DNA from: CAVSMC01 sp963798655
GTDB lineage: Bacteria; Pseudomonadota; Gammaproteobacteria; Burkholderiales; Casimicrobiaceae
DNA: 64,000 nucleotides
NCBI GenBank assembly: GCA_963798655.1
Contig: CAWCUH010000009.1
Coordinates: 52,637 to 116,636 of the forward strand
Reading direction: 5' to 3'
Positions within the stretch are counted from its first letter, which is position 1. Every line of letters starts with the position of its first letter. Below, piece after piece: positions 17,559 to 25,232 of the stretch. Under the pieces are notes generated by a model. The model was not told the origin of the DNA. It was given only the letters and a program-made list of their open reading frames with translations, and did no database searches. A program made the position numbers and the translations under genes.

Positions 17559-20078
17559 ATGCCGGCTTGCAACGAATCCATCGCGAAAGCCAGGCCGCTC
17601 GAACACGAAAACGGCGAAAGCGTGAACGCGCAGACGACCCCGACGGCCACCCGCCGCTCCATGCCGCGCGAGATGTCGAAGATTCTCGGCGACTGCCGGG
17701 ATCTCGCCATTCATCGGCTCACGATCGCGTTCCAGGCGATGCTCGACCGCATCGCAGACGCGCTGATGGATCGTGCGAGCCGCACCGACATCCGCGACGA
17801 GCAGCAGATGTTCCTCGACGCGCGCGGCTTGCTGAAGCAGGAGCGGCAGGCGCTGATGAGCGACTTCGAGCAGCGGCTGCGCCGGCGCGTCGACGATCGC
17901 ATCGCCGGTCGCGAGGATCCGAAGGCCGACTTCTCGAAGGTCGACACGTCCAAGCTCACGCTGGTCGACACGTCGACGATGGACGAGGCGGTGCTGACGG
18001 GCAATATCACGCGCGTCGTGGAGAACCTGTGCCACGACGAGTTGAGCGCGCTCAACAGGGGCATCGGTCATCTGATGGGCCAGCCCGATCTGGAAACCGA
18101 TCGTAATCCGCTCGCGCCGGCAACGATCGTCGACGCGTTCGCCGACGCGGTGAAGGGTCTCGAAGCCGAGTACCGGATCAAGTTCCAGATCCTGAAGGAA
18201 ATGAACCAGGGCTCGCTCGCCGAGATCAACTCGATCTACGGCGACCTCAATCGGCATCTGGCGAACCTGCAGATGATGCCGACCGCCCGCACGACGATCA
18301 TCAACCGCGGCAGCGCCGGCGATCGCATGCCGCGCGCCGAAGTCCCCGCCGCGCATCCGCCGGGCGCGGGCGCCGCCGAGATCGACGTGATGACGCTGTT
18401 CCGGCGGATGTTCGCCGGCCAGCCGATGCCGAGCATGCACGCCCCCGCGGGCGGCGCACCGCAGAACCCGTTTGCCGGCATGCCGTTCGCGCAGGGCGGC
18501 GCGCCGCCATCGCAACCGCAGTACGGCGCCCCGCAAATGCCGTTCGGCGCCCAGGGCGGCGCACCGCAGGGTGGGGGCGAGTTCCCGGCGATCGACATGG
18601 GCGGCATGGCGGCATCGCGCTACGTGCCGAGCGGTCCCCTCGCGCCGACGCCTTCCGGCTACGTGCCAGGGATGCCGATCATCGCGACGCCGATGCTCGG
18701 CGAAGGCCTCGCGCGGCTGCAGGCCGGCGAAAGCGGATTCGACCTCGGCGGCGGCACCGTCGTGCAGTTCTCCGGCATCCCGCAGGGCACGCACAACGTG
18801 CTGCGCGACCTGCAGGAGTCGCCGCTCGGCGCAAGGGCGAACCAGCTCGAATCGATGACGATCGAGCTGGTCGCGATGCTGTTCGATTTTGTCTTCGAGA
18901 CGCGCGACCTGCCCGACGGCATCAAGGCGCTGCTCGCGCGGCTGCAGATTCCGGTGCTGAAGGCCGCGATGCTCGACGGCGCGTTCTTCGCGAAGAAGTC
19001 GCACCCGGCGCGCACGCTGGTGAACGCGATGGCGCAGGCGGGTCTCGGCTGGTCGCCCGTCATGGGCCAGGAGGACCCGCTCTATCGCAAGATCGACCAG
19101 ATCGTCCATGCGGTGCTCGACCGCTTCAGCGACAACCTTGGCCTGTTCGACGAGCTGCGCGACGACCTCGGTCGCTTCCTCGCCGAGGAGGAGCGTGCGG
19201 CCGAAGCGACGATCCAGTCGAGCGCCGACGAGATCAATCAGCGCGACCGCCGGCAGATCGCAGCCGTCGTCGCGCGCTCAGAGATCGAGCGGCGGATCGA
19301 GTCGTATCCGATCCCGAAATTCCTCGCGGCTTTCATGCGCGCGCAGTGGCAGGCGGCGCTCGAGCATCTGTACCTCACGCAGGGCGAGGACAGCGAGTCG
19401 TGGGGGCAGGCGGTCGCCACGCTCGAGGATCTGGTCTGGAGCGTGCAGCCGAAGAAGACGTCCGAGGACCGCAAGCATCTCGTCGCGCTGCTGCCGTCGC
19501 TGCTGAAGCGCATGTCGGCGGCCGTGCATTCGGTCGACTGGCCGAGCGACGAGCGCGAGCGCTTCATGTCGAACCTCGTCGAGGCGCACGCAGCCGCGGT
19601 CAAGCCGTCGCTGTCCGCGGTGCCGCTGCCCACCGCGGCGGTCGCCGAGCAGGCGAAGGCGGAGGCGGTCGTCGCCAAGGCCGCCGGCGACGACGTCGCC
19701 GCGGCGAAGGCCGAGGCGCTCGCCGACGCGATGACGCAGGCCGAGCCGGCGCCGGCCGTCGAGGAGCCCGAGGCGCTGGACGATCAGTATCTCGAGATCG
19801 CGCGAAGCCTCGAGCGCGGCATGTGGATCGAGTTCGAGTCCGAAGACGGGCAGCTCGCGTTCGCGAAGCTCGCCTGGGTGAGCCCGCTGCGCGGAACGTA
19901 CCTGTTCACCAACCGGCAGGGGCAGAAGGCGCTGTCGATGACCGCCGAAGAGCTCGCCGAGCGCTTCCGCGACGACAAGGCGCGCCTCGTCGAGGCCGAG
20001 CCGCTGCTCGACCGCGCGCTCGCAAGCGCCGTCGCGCAGATGGGCGAGAAGTTCGGCGCGGTCGCGGTCCAAGACTGA
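17559..20078 (+). CDS. DUF1631 family protein
   Basis: The 839-residue cytoplasmic protein is conserved mainly in beta- and gammaproteobacteria. An N-terminal helical part (MSKILGDCRDLAIHRL onward) leads to a low-complexity Gly/Pro/Gln/Met-rich linker at about residues 285-345, then a helical C-terminal domain. It ends with a small beta-rich PilZ-like segment (about 740-800) containing GMWIEFESEDGQLAFAKLAWVSP, which may bind c-di-GMP although the RxxxR part is not obvious. The start is uncertain: the ATG at 17559 has a weak ribosome site, and the GTG at 17622 is a credible alternative. The function of the family is unknown. Confidence 0.82.
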   Translation: MPACNESIAKARPLEHENGESVNAQTTPTATRRSMPREMSKILGDCRDLAIHRLTIAFQAMLDRIADALMDRASRTDIRDEQQMFLDARGLLKQERQALMSDFEQRLRRRVDDRIAGREDPKADFSKVDTSKLTLVDTSTMDEAVLTGNITRVVENLCHDELSALNRGIGHLMGQPDLETDRNPLAPATIVDAFADAVKGLEAEYRIKFQILKEMNQGSLAEINSIYGDLNRHLANLQMMPTARTTIINRGSAGDRMPRAEVPAAHPPGAGAAEIDVMTLFRRMFAGQPMPSMHAPAGGAPQNPFAGMPFAQGGAPPSQPQYGAPQMPFGAQGGAPQGGGEFPAIDMGGMAASRYVPSGPLAPTPSGYVPGMPIIATPMLGEGLARLQAGESGFDLGGGTVVQFSGIPQGTHNVLRDLQESPLGARANQLESMTIELVAMLFDFVFETRDLPDGIKALLARLQIPVLKAAMLDGAFFAKKSHPARTLVNAMAQAGLGWSPVMGQEDPLYRKIDQIVHAVLDRFSDNLGLFDELRDDLGRFLAEEERAAEATIQSSADEINQRDRRQIAAVVARSEIERRIESYPIPKFLAAFMRAQWQAALEHLYLTQGEDSESWGQAVATLEDLVWSVQPKKTSEDRKHLVALLPSLLKRMSAAVHSVDWPSDERERFMSNLVEAHAAAVKPSLSAVPLPTAAVAEQAKAEAVVAKAAGDDVAAAKAEALADAMTQAEPAPAVEEPEALDDQYLEIARSLERGMWIEFESEDGQLAFAKLAWVSPLRGTYLFTNRQGQKALSMTAEELAERFRDDKARLVEAEPLLDRALASAVAQMGEKFGAVAVQD

Positions 20079-20080
20079 AT

Positions 20081-20162
20081 AGGGGACAGACCACGTTTTT
20101 CCCGAGACGCGCGAAGCACCGGAAAAACGTGGTCTGTCCCCAGAAAACGTGATCTGTCCCCT
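20081..20162. repeat. REP-like inverted repeat (family 1) with an extra half copy
   Basis: Two 21-bp arms form a perfect hairpin: 20082-20102 starts GGGGACAGACCACGT and 20121-20141 is its reverse complement. A third, slightly diverged half (AAAACGTGATCTGTCCCC) follows at 20144-20161. The same arms recur at 31768-31829. This sequence type is typical of REP elements mobilised by RAYT (TnpA-REP) transposases, but no RAYT gene lies in the window. The third half overlaps the start of the next gene. Confidence 0.85.
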
Positions 20163-20901
20163 CATCGGCGCGCTGGTCATCGGCGATGAGATCCTGTCGG
20201 GCAAGCGCCAGGACAAGCATCTTGCGCATGTCATCGCGACGCTCGCGGCCCGCGGGCTCGCGCTCGCGTGGGCGCGCTACGAAGGCGACGATCGCCACCG
20301 GCTCACGCTGCTGCTGCGCGAGACATTCGTGCACGGCGACATCGTGTTCTCGTTCGGCGGTGTCGGCGCGACGCCGGACGACCATACGCGGCAAGCGGCC
20401 GCCGACGCGCTCGGCGTGCCGCTCGAGCGGCATCCCGAAGCGGTGGCGACGATCGAGGCGCAGTTCGCCGCCGCCGCGTACCCCAATCGCGTGCTGATGG
20501 CGGAGTTTCCCGCCGGCGCGACGATCATCCCGAACCCGGTGAACGGCGTCGCGTCGTTCTCGGTCCGCGACCATCATTTCTTTCCCGGCTTTCCGCAGAT
20601 GGCGTGGCCGATGCTCGACTGGGTGCTCGCGACGCATTACCCGTCGCTTGCCGGCGCACCGACGGTCGAGCGCGCGATCGTCGTCTACGGCGCCGGCGAG
20701 AGCCAGCTCGTAGCGCTGATGAACGAGAACGTCGAGCGCTTCAAGCGCGTGAAGCTCTTCAGCCTGCCCTCGTTCATGCGCGAGGGCGGCCGAAGGCTGG
20801 AGCTCGGCGTGCGCGGCGATCCGGCCGAAGCCGACACCGCGCTCGCGCACCTCGTCGCGGGTGTCGAGGCTGCCGGCTTCCGCTGGGAGCCGCTCGCTTG
20901 A
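20149..20901 (+). CDS. CinA N-terminal / MoaB-like molybdopterin-binding protein
   Basis: The 250-residue protein has the MoCF-biosynthesis fold: IGALVIGDEILSGKRQDKH at the N terminus and FSFGGVGATPDDHTRQAAADAL, the competence/damage-inducible CinA-type signature. It lacks the C-terminal NMN-deamidase domain of full CinA. The only plausible start is the GTG at 20149, which lies inside the REP-like repeat. The first codons (V-I-C-P-L) therefore come from the repeat, and the native start seems to have been replaced. No Shine-Dalgarno sequence is visible. The cellular role is unknown. Confidence 0.85.
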   Translation: MICPLIGALVIGDEILSGKRQDKHLAHVIATLAARGLALAWARYEGDDRHRLTLLLRETFVHGDIVFSFGGVGATPDDHTRQAAADALGVPLERHPEAVATIEAQFAAAAYPNRVLMAEFPAGATIIPNPVNGVASFSVRDHHFFPGFPQMAWPMLDWVLATHYPSLAGAPTVERAIVVYGAGESQLVALMNENVERFKRVKLFSLPSFMREGGRRLELGVRGDPAEADTALAHLVAGVEAAGFRWEPLA

Positions 20902-21254
20902 CCAGGCCGGGCAGCGGCATGGACGAATGCGGCGTCTGGTACGACGACGTTCGTGTCGGCGACACGTTCTCGCGCACGCTCACGATCACCGATGCGCATC
21001 TGGTCGCCGGCGCCGGCCTAATCGGCGACTTCAATCCGCATCACACCAGCGACACGTTCGCGAAGCACGCGGCACGCTTTCTCGCGCCGGTGCGCCCGAA
21101 CGATACGATCACGACGACGTGGACGGTCACATCGCGCGCCGACAAGCCCAAGCACGGCGGCGGTGTCGTCGCCCTTCATGGCGTGTGCCGAAATCAGGGC
21201 GGCGCGACGGTCGCCGAGGCCGACGCGAAGATGCTCGTGTCGGCGCGAGTCTAG
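20898..21254 (+). CDS. MaoC-like hydratase with internal deletion
   Basis: From the TTG at 20898 (overlapping the previous stop as TTGA), or the ATG at 20919, the frame encodes 111-118 residues; the family usually has about 150. The catalytic hydratase-2 motif is present (LIGDFNPHHTSDTFA, with Asp and His), and so is the C-terminal strand pair from FLAPVRPNDTITTTW through KPKHGGG. The residues normally between them (the conserved G-G-R-I-A-H-G-M segment and the long helix, roughly 40-45 residues) are missing, in frame. It may encode a non-folding or altered enzyme. It converges with pyrD and overlaps its stop. Confidence 0.65.
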   Translation: MTRPGSGMDECGVWYDDVRVGDTFSRTLTITDAHLVAGAGLIGDFNPHHTSDTFAKHAARFLAPVRPNDTITTTWTVTSRADKPKHGGGVVALHGVCRNQGGATVAEADAKMLVSARV

Positions 21255-22267
21255 CGCGCCATCGCGCGCGCGCACTGCGCGACCAGCTCCGGCCCGCGGT
21301 AGATCAGCCCGGTGTAGATCTGCACGAGCGTCGCGCCGGCGTCGATCTTATCCTTCGCGTCGTCGCCGGTCATGATGCCGCCGGCGCCGATGATCGGAAG
21401 CGCGCCGTCGAGCGCGCGCGCGAGCGTTCGAATCACGGCGGTCGAGCGCTCGCGCAGCGGCCGCCCGGACAAACCGCCCGCTTCGTCGGCGTGGCGCAGG
21501 CCGCGAACGCCGTCGCGCGCGATCGTCGTGTTGGTCGCGATCACGCCGTCCATGCCGTGCGCCACGAGGATGCGCGCGATCGCCTCGAGCGATCCGTGGT
21601 CGAGGTCGGGCGCGATCTTCACCACGATCGGCGTGCGCTTGCCGTGCGCGTCGGCGAGGCGTTCGCGCTCGGCCGCGAGCGCGGCGACGAGCGACGCGAG
21701 CGCATGCTCGTTCTGCAGGTCGCGCAGAGCCTTGGTGTTCGGCGACGACACGTTGACGGTGACGTACGCAGCGCGCACGTACACCGCACGCAGGCATGCA
21801 AGATAGTCGTCGACGGCGCGCTCGTTCGGCGTGTCGAAGTTCCTGCCGATGTTCACGCCGACGATGCCGCGCCAGCGCGCGCGCTCGAGGTTCGACATGA
21901 AACGCTCGACGCCGACGTTGTTGAAGCCCATCCGATTGACCAGCGCTTCCGCGTCGACGATCCGGAAGAGCCGCGGGCGTGCGTTGCCCGGTTGCGCACG
22001 CGGCGTCACCGTGCCGCACTCGATGTGGCCGAAGCCGAGCGCCGCGAGTCCGTCGACGTGCTGCGCGTTCTTGTCGAGGCCGGCGGCGAGCCCTACGCGG
22101 TTCGGGAACTCGAGCCCCATCGCGCGCACCGGCGACGGCGGGACGCCAGGCAGCCACCATTGGGGCAGGCCGAGCCGCGCCGACCAGTCGAGCGCGCGGA
22201 ACGCGGCGTCGTGCGCCGTTTCGGGATCGAGGGCGAAAACGAGGGGTCGGAAGAATGGATACAGCAC
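21251..22267 (-). CDS. pyrD: dihydroorotate dehydrogenase (quinone), class 2
   Basis: The 338-residue enzyme is close to E. coli PyrD in length. It has VGLAAGLDKNAQHVDGL, LVNRMGFNN, YVTVNVSSPNTKALR with the class 2 catalytic serine, VVKIAPDL, VIATNTTI and the FMN phosphate loop PIIGAGGIMTG. It oxidises dihydroorotate to orotate with a membrane quinone in pyrimidine synthesis. The start is the GTG at 22265-22267, just before LYPFFRPLVFALDPE, the expected N-terminal membrane-associating helix. The divergent mltB starts only 40 bp away. Confidence 0.95.
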   Translation of the reverse strand: MLYPFFRPLVFALDPETAHDAAFRALDWSARLGLPQWWLPGVPPSPVRAMGLEFPNRVGLAAGLDKNAQHVDGLAALGFGHIECGTVTPRAQPGNARPRLFRIVDAEALVNRMGFNNVGVERFMSNLERARWRGIVGVNIGRNFDTPNERAVDDYLACLRAVYVRAAYVTVNVSSPNTKALRDLQNEHALASLVAALAAERERLADAHGKRTPIVVKIAPDLDHGSLEAIARILVAHGMDGVIATNTTIARDGVRGLRHADEAGGLSGRPLRERSTAVIRTLARALDGALPIIGAGGIMTGDDAKDKIDAGATLVQIYTGLIYRGPELVAQCARAMAR

Positions 22268-22306
22268 GGCGTACTGCACACCAAACGGCCGTTGCGGCGC
22301 GGCGCG

Positions 22307-23425
22307 ATGATACCATCGGCCCACGCGCGAGTCGGCTCGCGCCGCTCGTACGTCGACATCGAAGCTCGCCGCTTGGTCTTCCGATTCGTCCTGCTCGTCG
22401 CCACGCTTGCGCTCGCGGCCGGTTGCGCGCACGCTGCGCGCGGCGCACCGTCCGCCGCGGACAACTATGCGAAGCGCGCCGACGTCCGTGCGTTCGTCGA
22501 CGAGCTCGTGCGCGACGACGGCTTCGGGCGCGCGTCGCTTCTTCGCGCGCTGCGTGACGCGAAGTTCCAGCCGAAGATTCTCGACGCGATGTCGCGGCCG
22601 CTGCTCGAGCCGCCGAAGTGGTACGAGTACGCACCGCAGCTTCTTGCGAGCGCGCGCGTCGACGCCGGCGTCGAATACTGGAACGCGCATGCCGATGCGC
22701 TCGCGCGTGCCGAATCCGCGTTCGGCGTGCCCGCCGAGATCGTTGTCGCGATCGTCGGCGTCGAGTCGTACTACGGCCGCTATACCGGCCGCTATCGCGC
22801 GATCGACGCGCTCGCCACGCTTGCGTTCGACTATCCGCGCCGGGCGACGTTCTTCCGCGGCGAGCTTCGTCAATTCCTGCTGCTCGCGCGCGAGCAGCGC
22901 CTTTCGCCGCTCGCGCCCAAAGGCTCGTTCGCCGGTGCGCTCGGCGTGCCACAGTTCATGCCGGGCAGCTATCGCAACTACGCGGTCGACTTCGACGGCG
23001 ACGGCCGCGTCGACCTGTGGTCGGATGCCGACGACGTCATCGGCAGCGTCGCCAACTTCCTCGCGCGTCACGACTGGCACGCCGGCCAGCCGGTGCTGCT
23101 GCCGATGTCGATCGACACTGACTCGCGCGAACTCGTGCTGCGCCATCTCGACGGCGGGCTGTCGGAGCGTCGCACGCTCGACGCCTGGGCCGACGAGGGC
23201 GTAATGGCGCTCGACGTGCCGTCCGATCTCGCGCGCGACCCGGTCGGCGTGCTGCTGCTGGAGGAAGGCGTCGACGATCGCGCGAGCTACCGGATCGCAT
23301 GCCACAACTTCTACGTGATCACGCGCTACAACCGCAGCCGACTGTACGCGGCCGCGGTGTACGAGCTCGCGCAGGCGATCCGCGCCGCGCGCATCGGCTC
23401 GTCGTCGTCGACAGCGGCGCGTTAG
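22307..23425 (+). CDS. lytic murein transglycosylase B family lipoprotein
   Basis: The 372-residue protein has a hydrophobic stretch ending in a lipobox (LALAAGC; Cys near residue 44) for outer-membrane anchoring. The catalytic glutamate is in VAIVGVESYYGRYTG (about residue 152). MltB family blocks PPKWYEYAPQLL, GALGVPQFMPGSYRNYAVDFDGDG and NFLARHDWH are present. It cleaves the MurNAc-GlcNAc bond of peptidoglycan. The chosen ATG leaves about 23 residues before the hydrophobic segment, so a start further in is possible. It converges with pgi with a 4-bp overlap. Confidence 0.92.
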   Translation: MIPSAHARVGSRRSYVDIEARRLVFRFVLLVATLALAAGCAHAARGAPSAADNYAKRADVRAFVDELVRDDGFGRASLLRALRDAKFQPKILDAMSRPLLEPPKWYEYAPQLLASARVDAGVEYWNAHADALARAESAFGVPAEIVVAIVGVESYYGRYTGRYRAIDALATLAFDYPRRATFFRGELRQFLLLAREQRLSPLAPKGSFAGALGVPQFMPGSYRNYAVDFDGDGRVDLWSDADDVIGSVANFLARHDWHAGQPVLLPMSIDTDSRELVLRHLDGGLSERRTLDAWADEGVMALDVPSDLARDPVGVLLLEEGVDDRASYRIACHNFYVITRYNRSRLYAAAVYELAQAIRAARIGSSSSTAAR

Positions 23426-25083
23426 CGCGGCGACAGCGTGCGCGAGTGCTCGATCAGCGCGCGCGTGGACGCGTCGACGCGCTCACTCAACGACGACTGG
23501 CCCGCGAGCGCGTCGATCAGCGGTTTCGCGAGCGTCTTGCCGAGCTCGACGCCGAACTGGTCGAACGGATTGATGCCGAACAGCGTCGCCTCGACGAACG
23601 TGCGGTGCTCGTACATCGCGATCAGCTGTCCGAGCCGGCGTGCGTCGACTTGCGGCATCATCAGCGTCGTCGATGCGCGATTGCCAGGACAGACGCGGGC
23701 GGCGACCTGCGCGTCGAGCTCATCGTCCTGCGTGCCGGCCGCCGCAAGCTGCGCGCGGATTTCGCTCTGGCTGCGTCCTTGCAGGAGCGCCTGGGCCTGC
23801 GCGATGGCGTTTGCAACGAGCAGGCGCTGCTGATCGCCGAGCGGGTGCCCGGCGCGCACCGGCACGATGAATTCGACGGGCGTCTCGCGCGTTCCCTGGT
23901 GCAGCCACTGGAAGAACGCATGCTGGCCGTCGGTGCCCGGCGCGCCCCAGAGCGCCGGCGATGTCGGCCCGGAGACCGCGGTGCCATCGCGCGCCACTCG
24001 CTTGCCGTTGCTCTCGAGCACGAGCTGCTGCAGGTACATCGGCAAGTGCGCCAACGCTTGCGCGTACGGCACGACGACACGTTGCGTGTGGCCGAGGAGC
24101 CGCGTGTTCCAGAATCCGACGAAGCCGAGCAGCGCCGGGATGTTCTGCAGGAACGGCGTCGACGCGAAATGCGCATCGACGCTCGCCGCGCCGGCGAGGA
24201 GCTCGTCGAATCGCGCGTAGCCGAGCCGCAGCGCGATCGACACGCCAGCCGGCGACCACAGCGAGTAGCGCCCGCCGACCCAGTCCCACAGCGGCAGCAC
24301 GTCGTCGGGCGCGATGCCGAACGCCTGCGCTGCCCTGGCGTTGCCGGTGACGCCGACGAAGTGCGACGACAGGTCGGCGCCGGCGGGCAGGCCGTGCGCG
24401 AGCCACGCCTTCGCGCTCGACGCGTTCGCGAGCGTCTCCTGGGTGGTGAACGTCTTCGACGTGACGATGAACAGCGTCGTCGCGGGCTCGAGCGGGGCGA
24501 GCGCGCGCGCGAGGTGCTCCGGATCGACGTTCGAGACGAAGGCGACGGGAAGGCCGGCGTCGGAAGCGTCGCCCGCTAACGGGGCGAGCGCGTCGCAAAC
24601 AAGACGTGGTCCGAGGTCGGAGCCGCCGATGCCGATGTTCACCGCGTGCGTGAACGGCCGGCCTGACGCGCCGCTCCGGCCGCCTGAGCGCACGCCGTCG
24701 ACCAGCGCGCGCATCCGCGCTTGCGCGTGTCGAATCAGCGCGATCACGTCGACGCCGTCGACGACGAGCGGCGTGTCGTCCTGCTGGCGCAGCGCGGTGT
24801 GCAGCGCCGGGCGGCGCTCGCTCAGGTTGATCTTCTCGCCGGCGAAGAGCGCGGCGATCCAGCCGGGCAGCCCGCACGCGCGCGCATGCTGATCCACGAG
24901 CTCGAGCGTCGGCACGTCGAGCCGCTCCTTCGAGCAGTCGACGCGCCAGCCGTCCCAGACGATCGCGAGCCGATCCGTGCGTGATGCGTCGGCGGCGAAG
25001 AGCTGCTCGAGCGTCGTCGCGGCGAGCACGCGCTTGCGCTCGGCGAGAGCGAGCAGAGCGGACGTATCGGCGGGCTCGGTCAT
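23422..25083 (-). CDS. pgi: glucose-6-phosphate isomerase
   Basis: The 553-residue enzyme carries both PGI signatures: a region around DWVGGRYSLWSPAGVS and, near the C terminus, GINPFDQFGVELGK. NIGIGGSDLGPR and the catalytic glutamate segment (LESNGK) are also present. It interconverts glucose-6-P and fructose-6-P in glycolysis and gluconeogenesis. The ATG at 25081-25083 abuts a REP-like repeat, so the 5' leader is repeat sequence with no clear Shine-Dalgarno. Confidence 0.96.
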   Translation of the reverse strand: MTEPADTSALLALAERKRVLAATTLEQLFAADASRTDRLAIVWDGWRVDCSKERLDVPTLELVDQHARACGLPGWIAALFAGEKINLSERRPALHTALRQQDDTPLVVDGVDVIALIRHAQARMRALVDGVRSGGRSGASGRPFTHAVNIGIGGSDLGPRLVCDALAPLAGDASDAGLPVAFVSNVDPEHLARALAPLEPATTLFIVTSKTFTTQETLANASSAKAWLAHGLPAGADLSSHFVGVTGNARAAQAFGIAPDDVLPLWDWVGGRYSLWSPAGVSIALRLGYARFDELLAGAASVDAHFASTPFLQNIPALLGFVGFWNTRLLGHTQRVVVPYAQALAHLPMYLQQLVLESNGKRVARDGTAVSGPTSPALWGAPGTDGQHAFFQWLHQGTRETPVEFIVPVRAGHPLGDQQRLLVANAIAQAQALLQGRSQSEIRAQLAAAGTQDDELDAQVAARVCPGNRASTTLMMPQVDARRLGQLIAMYEHRTFVEATLFGINPFDQFGVELGKTLAKPLIDALAGQSSLSERVDASTRALIEHSRTLSPR

Positions 25084-25206
25084 CGAGGGAGGGTCAGAGT
25101 GGAGTTTCGATTCTATCGCGCGGGTCGTGCGTTGGGCATTGCGAGACTCCACCCTGGCCTTCCCTGCGCTGACCCTCCCTGCCTCTAAAACCGCACTCTG
25201 ACCCTC
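25084..25206. repeat. REP-like inverted repeat (family 2) in the pgi-ppc divergent gap
   Basis: GGAGGGTCAGAGTGGAGTTT at about 25088-25107 faces an imperfect inverted copy at about 25186-25205 (AACCGCACTCTGACCCTCC). A further GACCCTCCCT half lies at 25171-25180. The elements fill most of the gap between the pgi start and ppc. This is a second repeat family, distinct from the one at 20.08 and 31.77 kb. Confidence 0.7.
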
Positions 25207-25220
25207 CTTTCCTTCGACCC

Positions 25221-25226
25221 TATACT
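25221..25226 (+). promoter_or_regulatory. possible -10 box of ppc
   Basis: TATACT lies only 7 bp upstream of the ppc ATG at 25233. If used, the transcript would be nearly leaderless. No good -35 box stands out. Confidence 0.3.
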
Positions 25227-25232
25227 GCCGCA

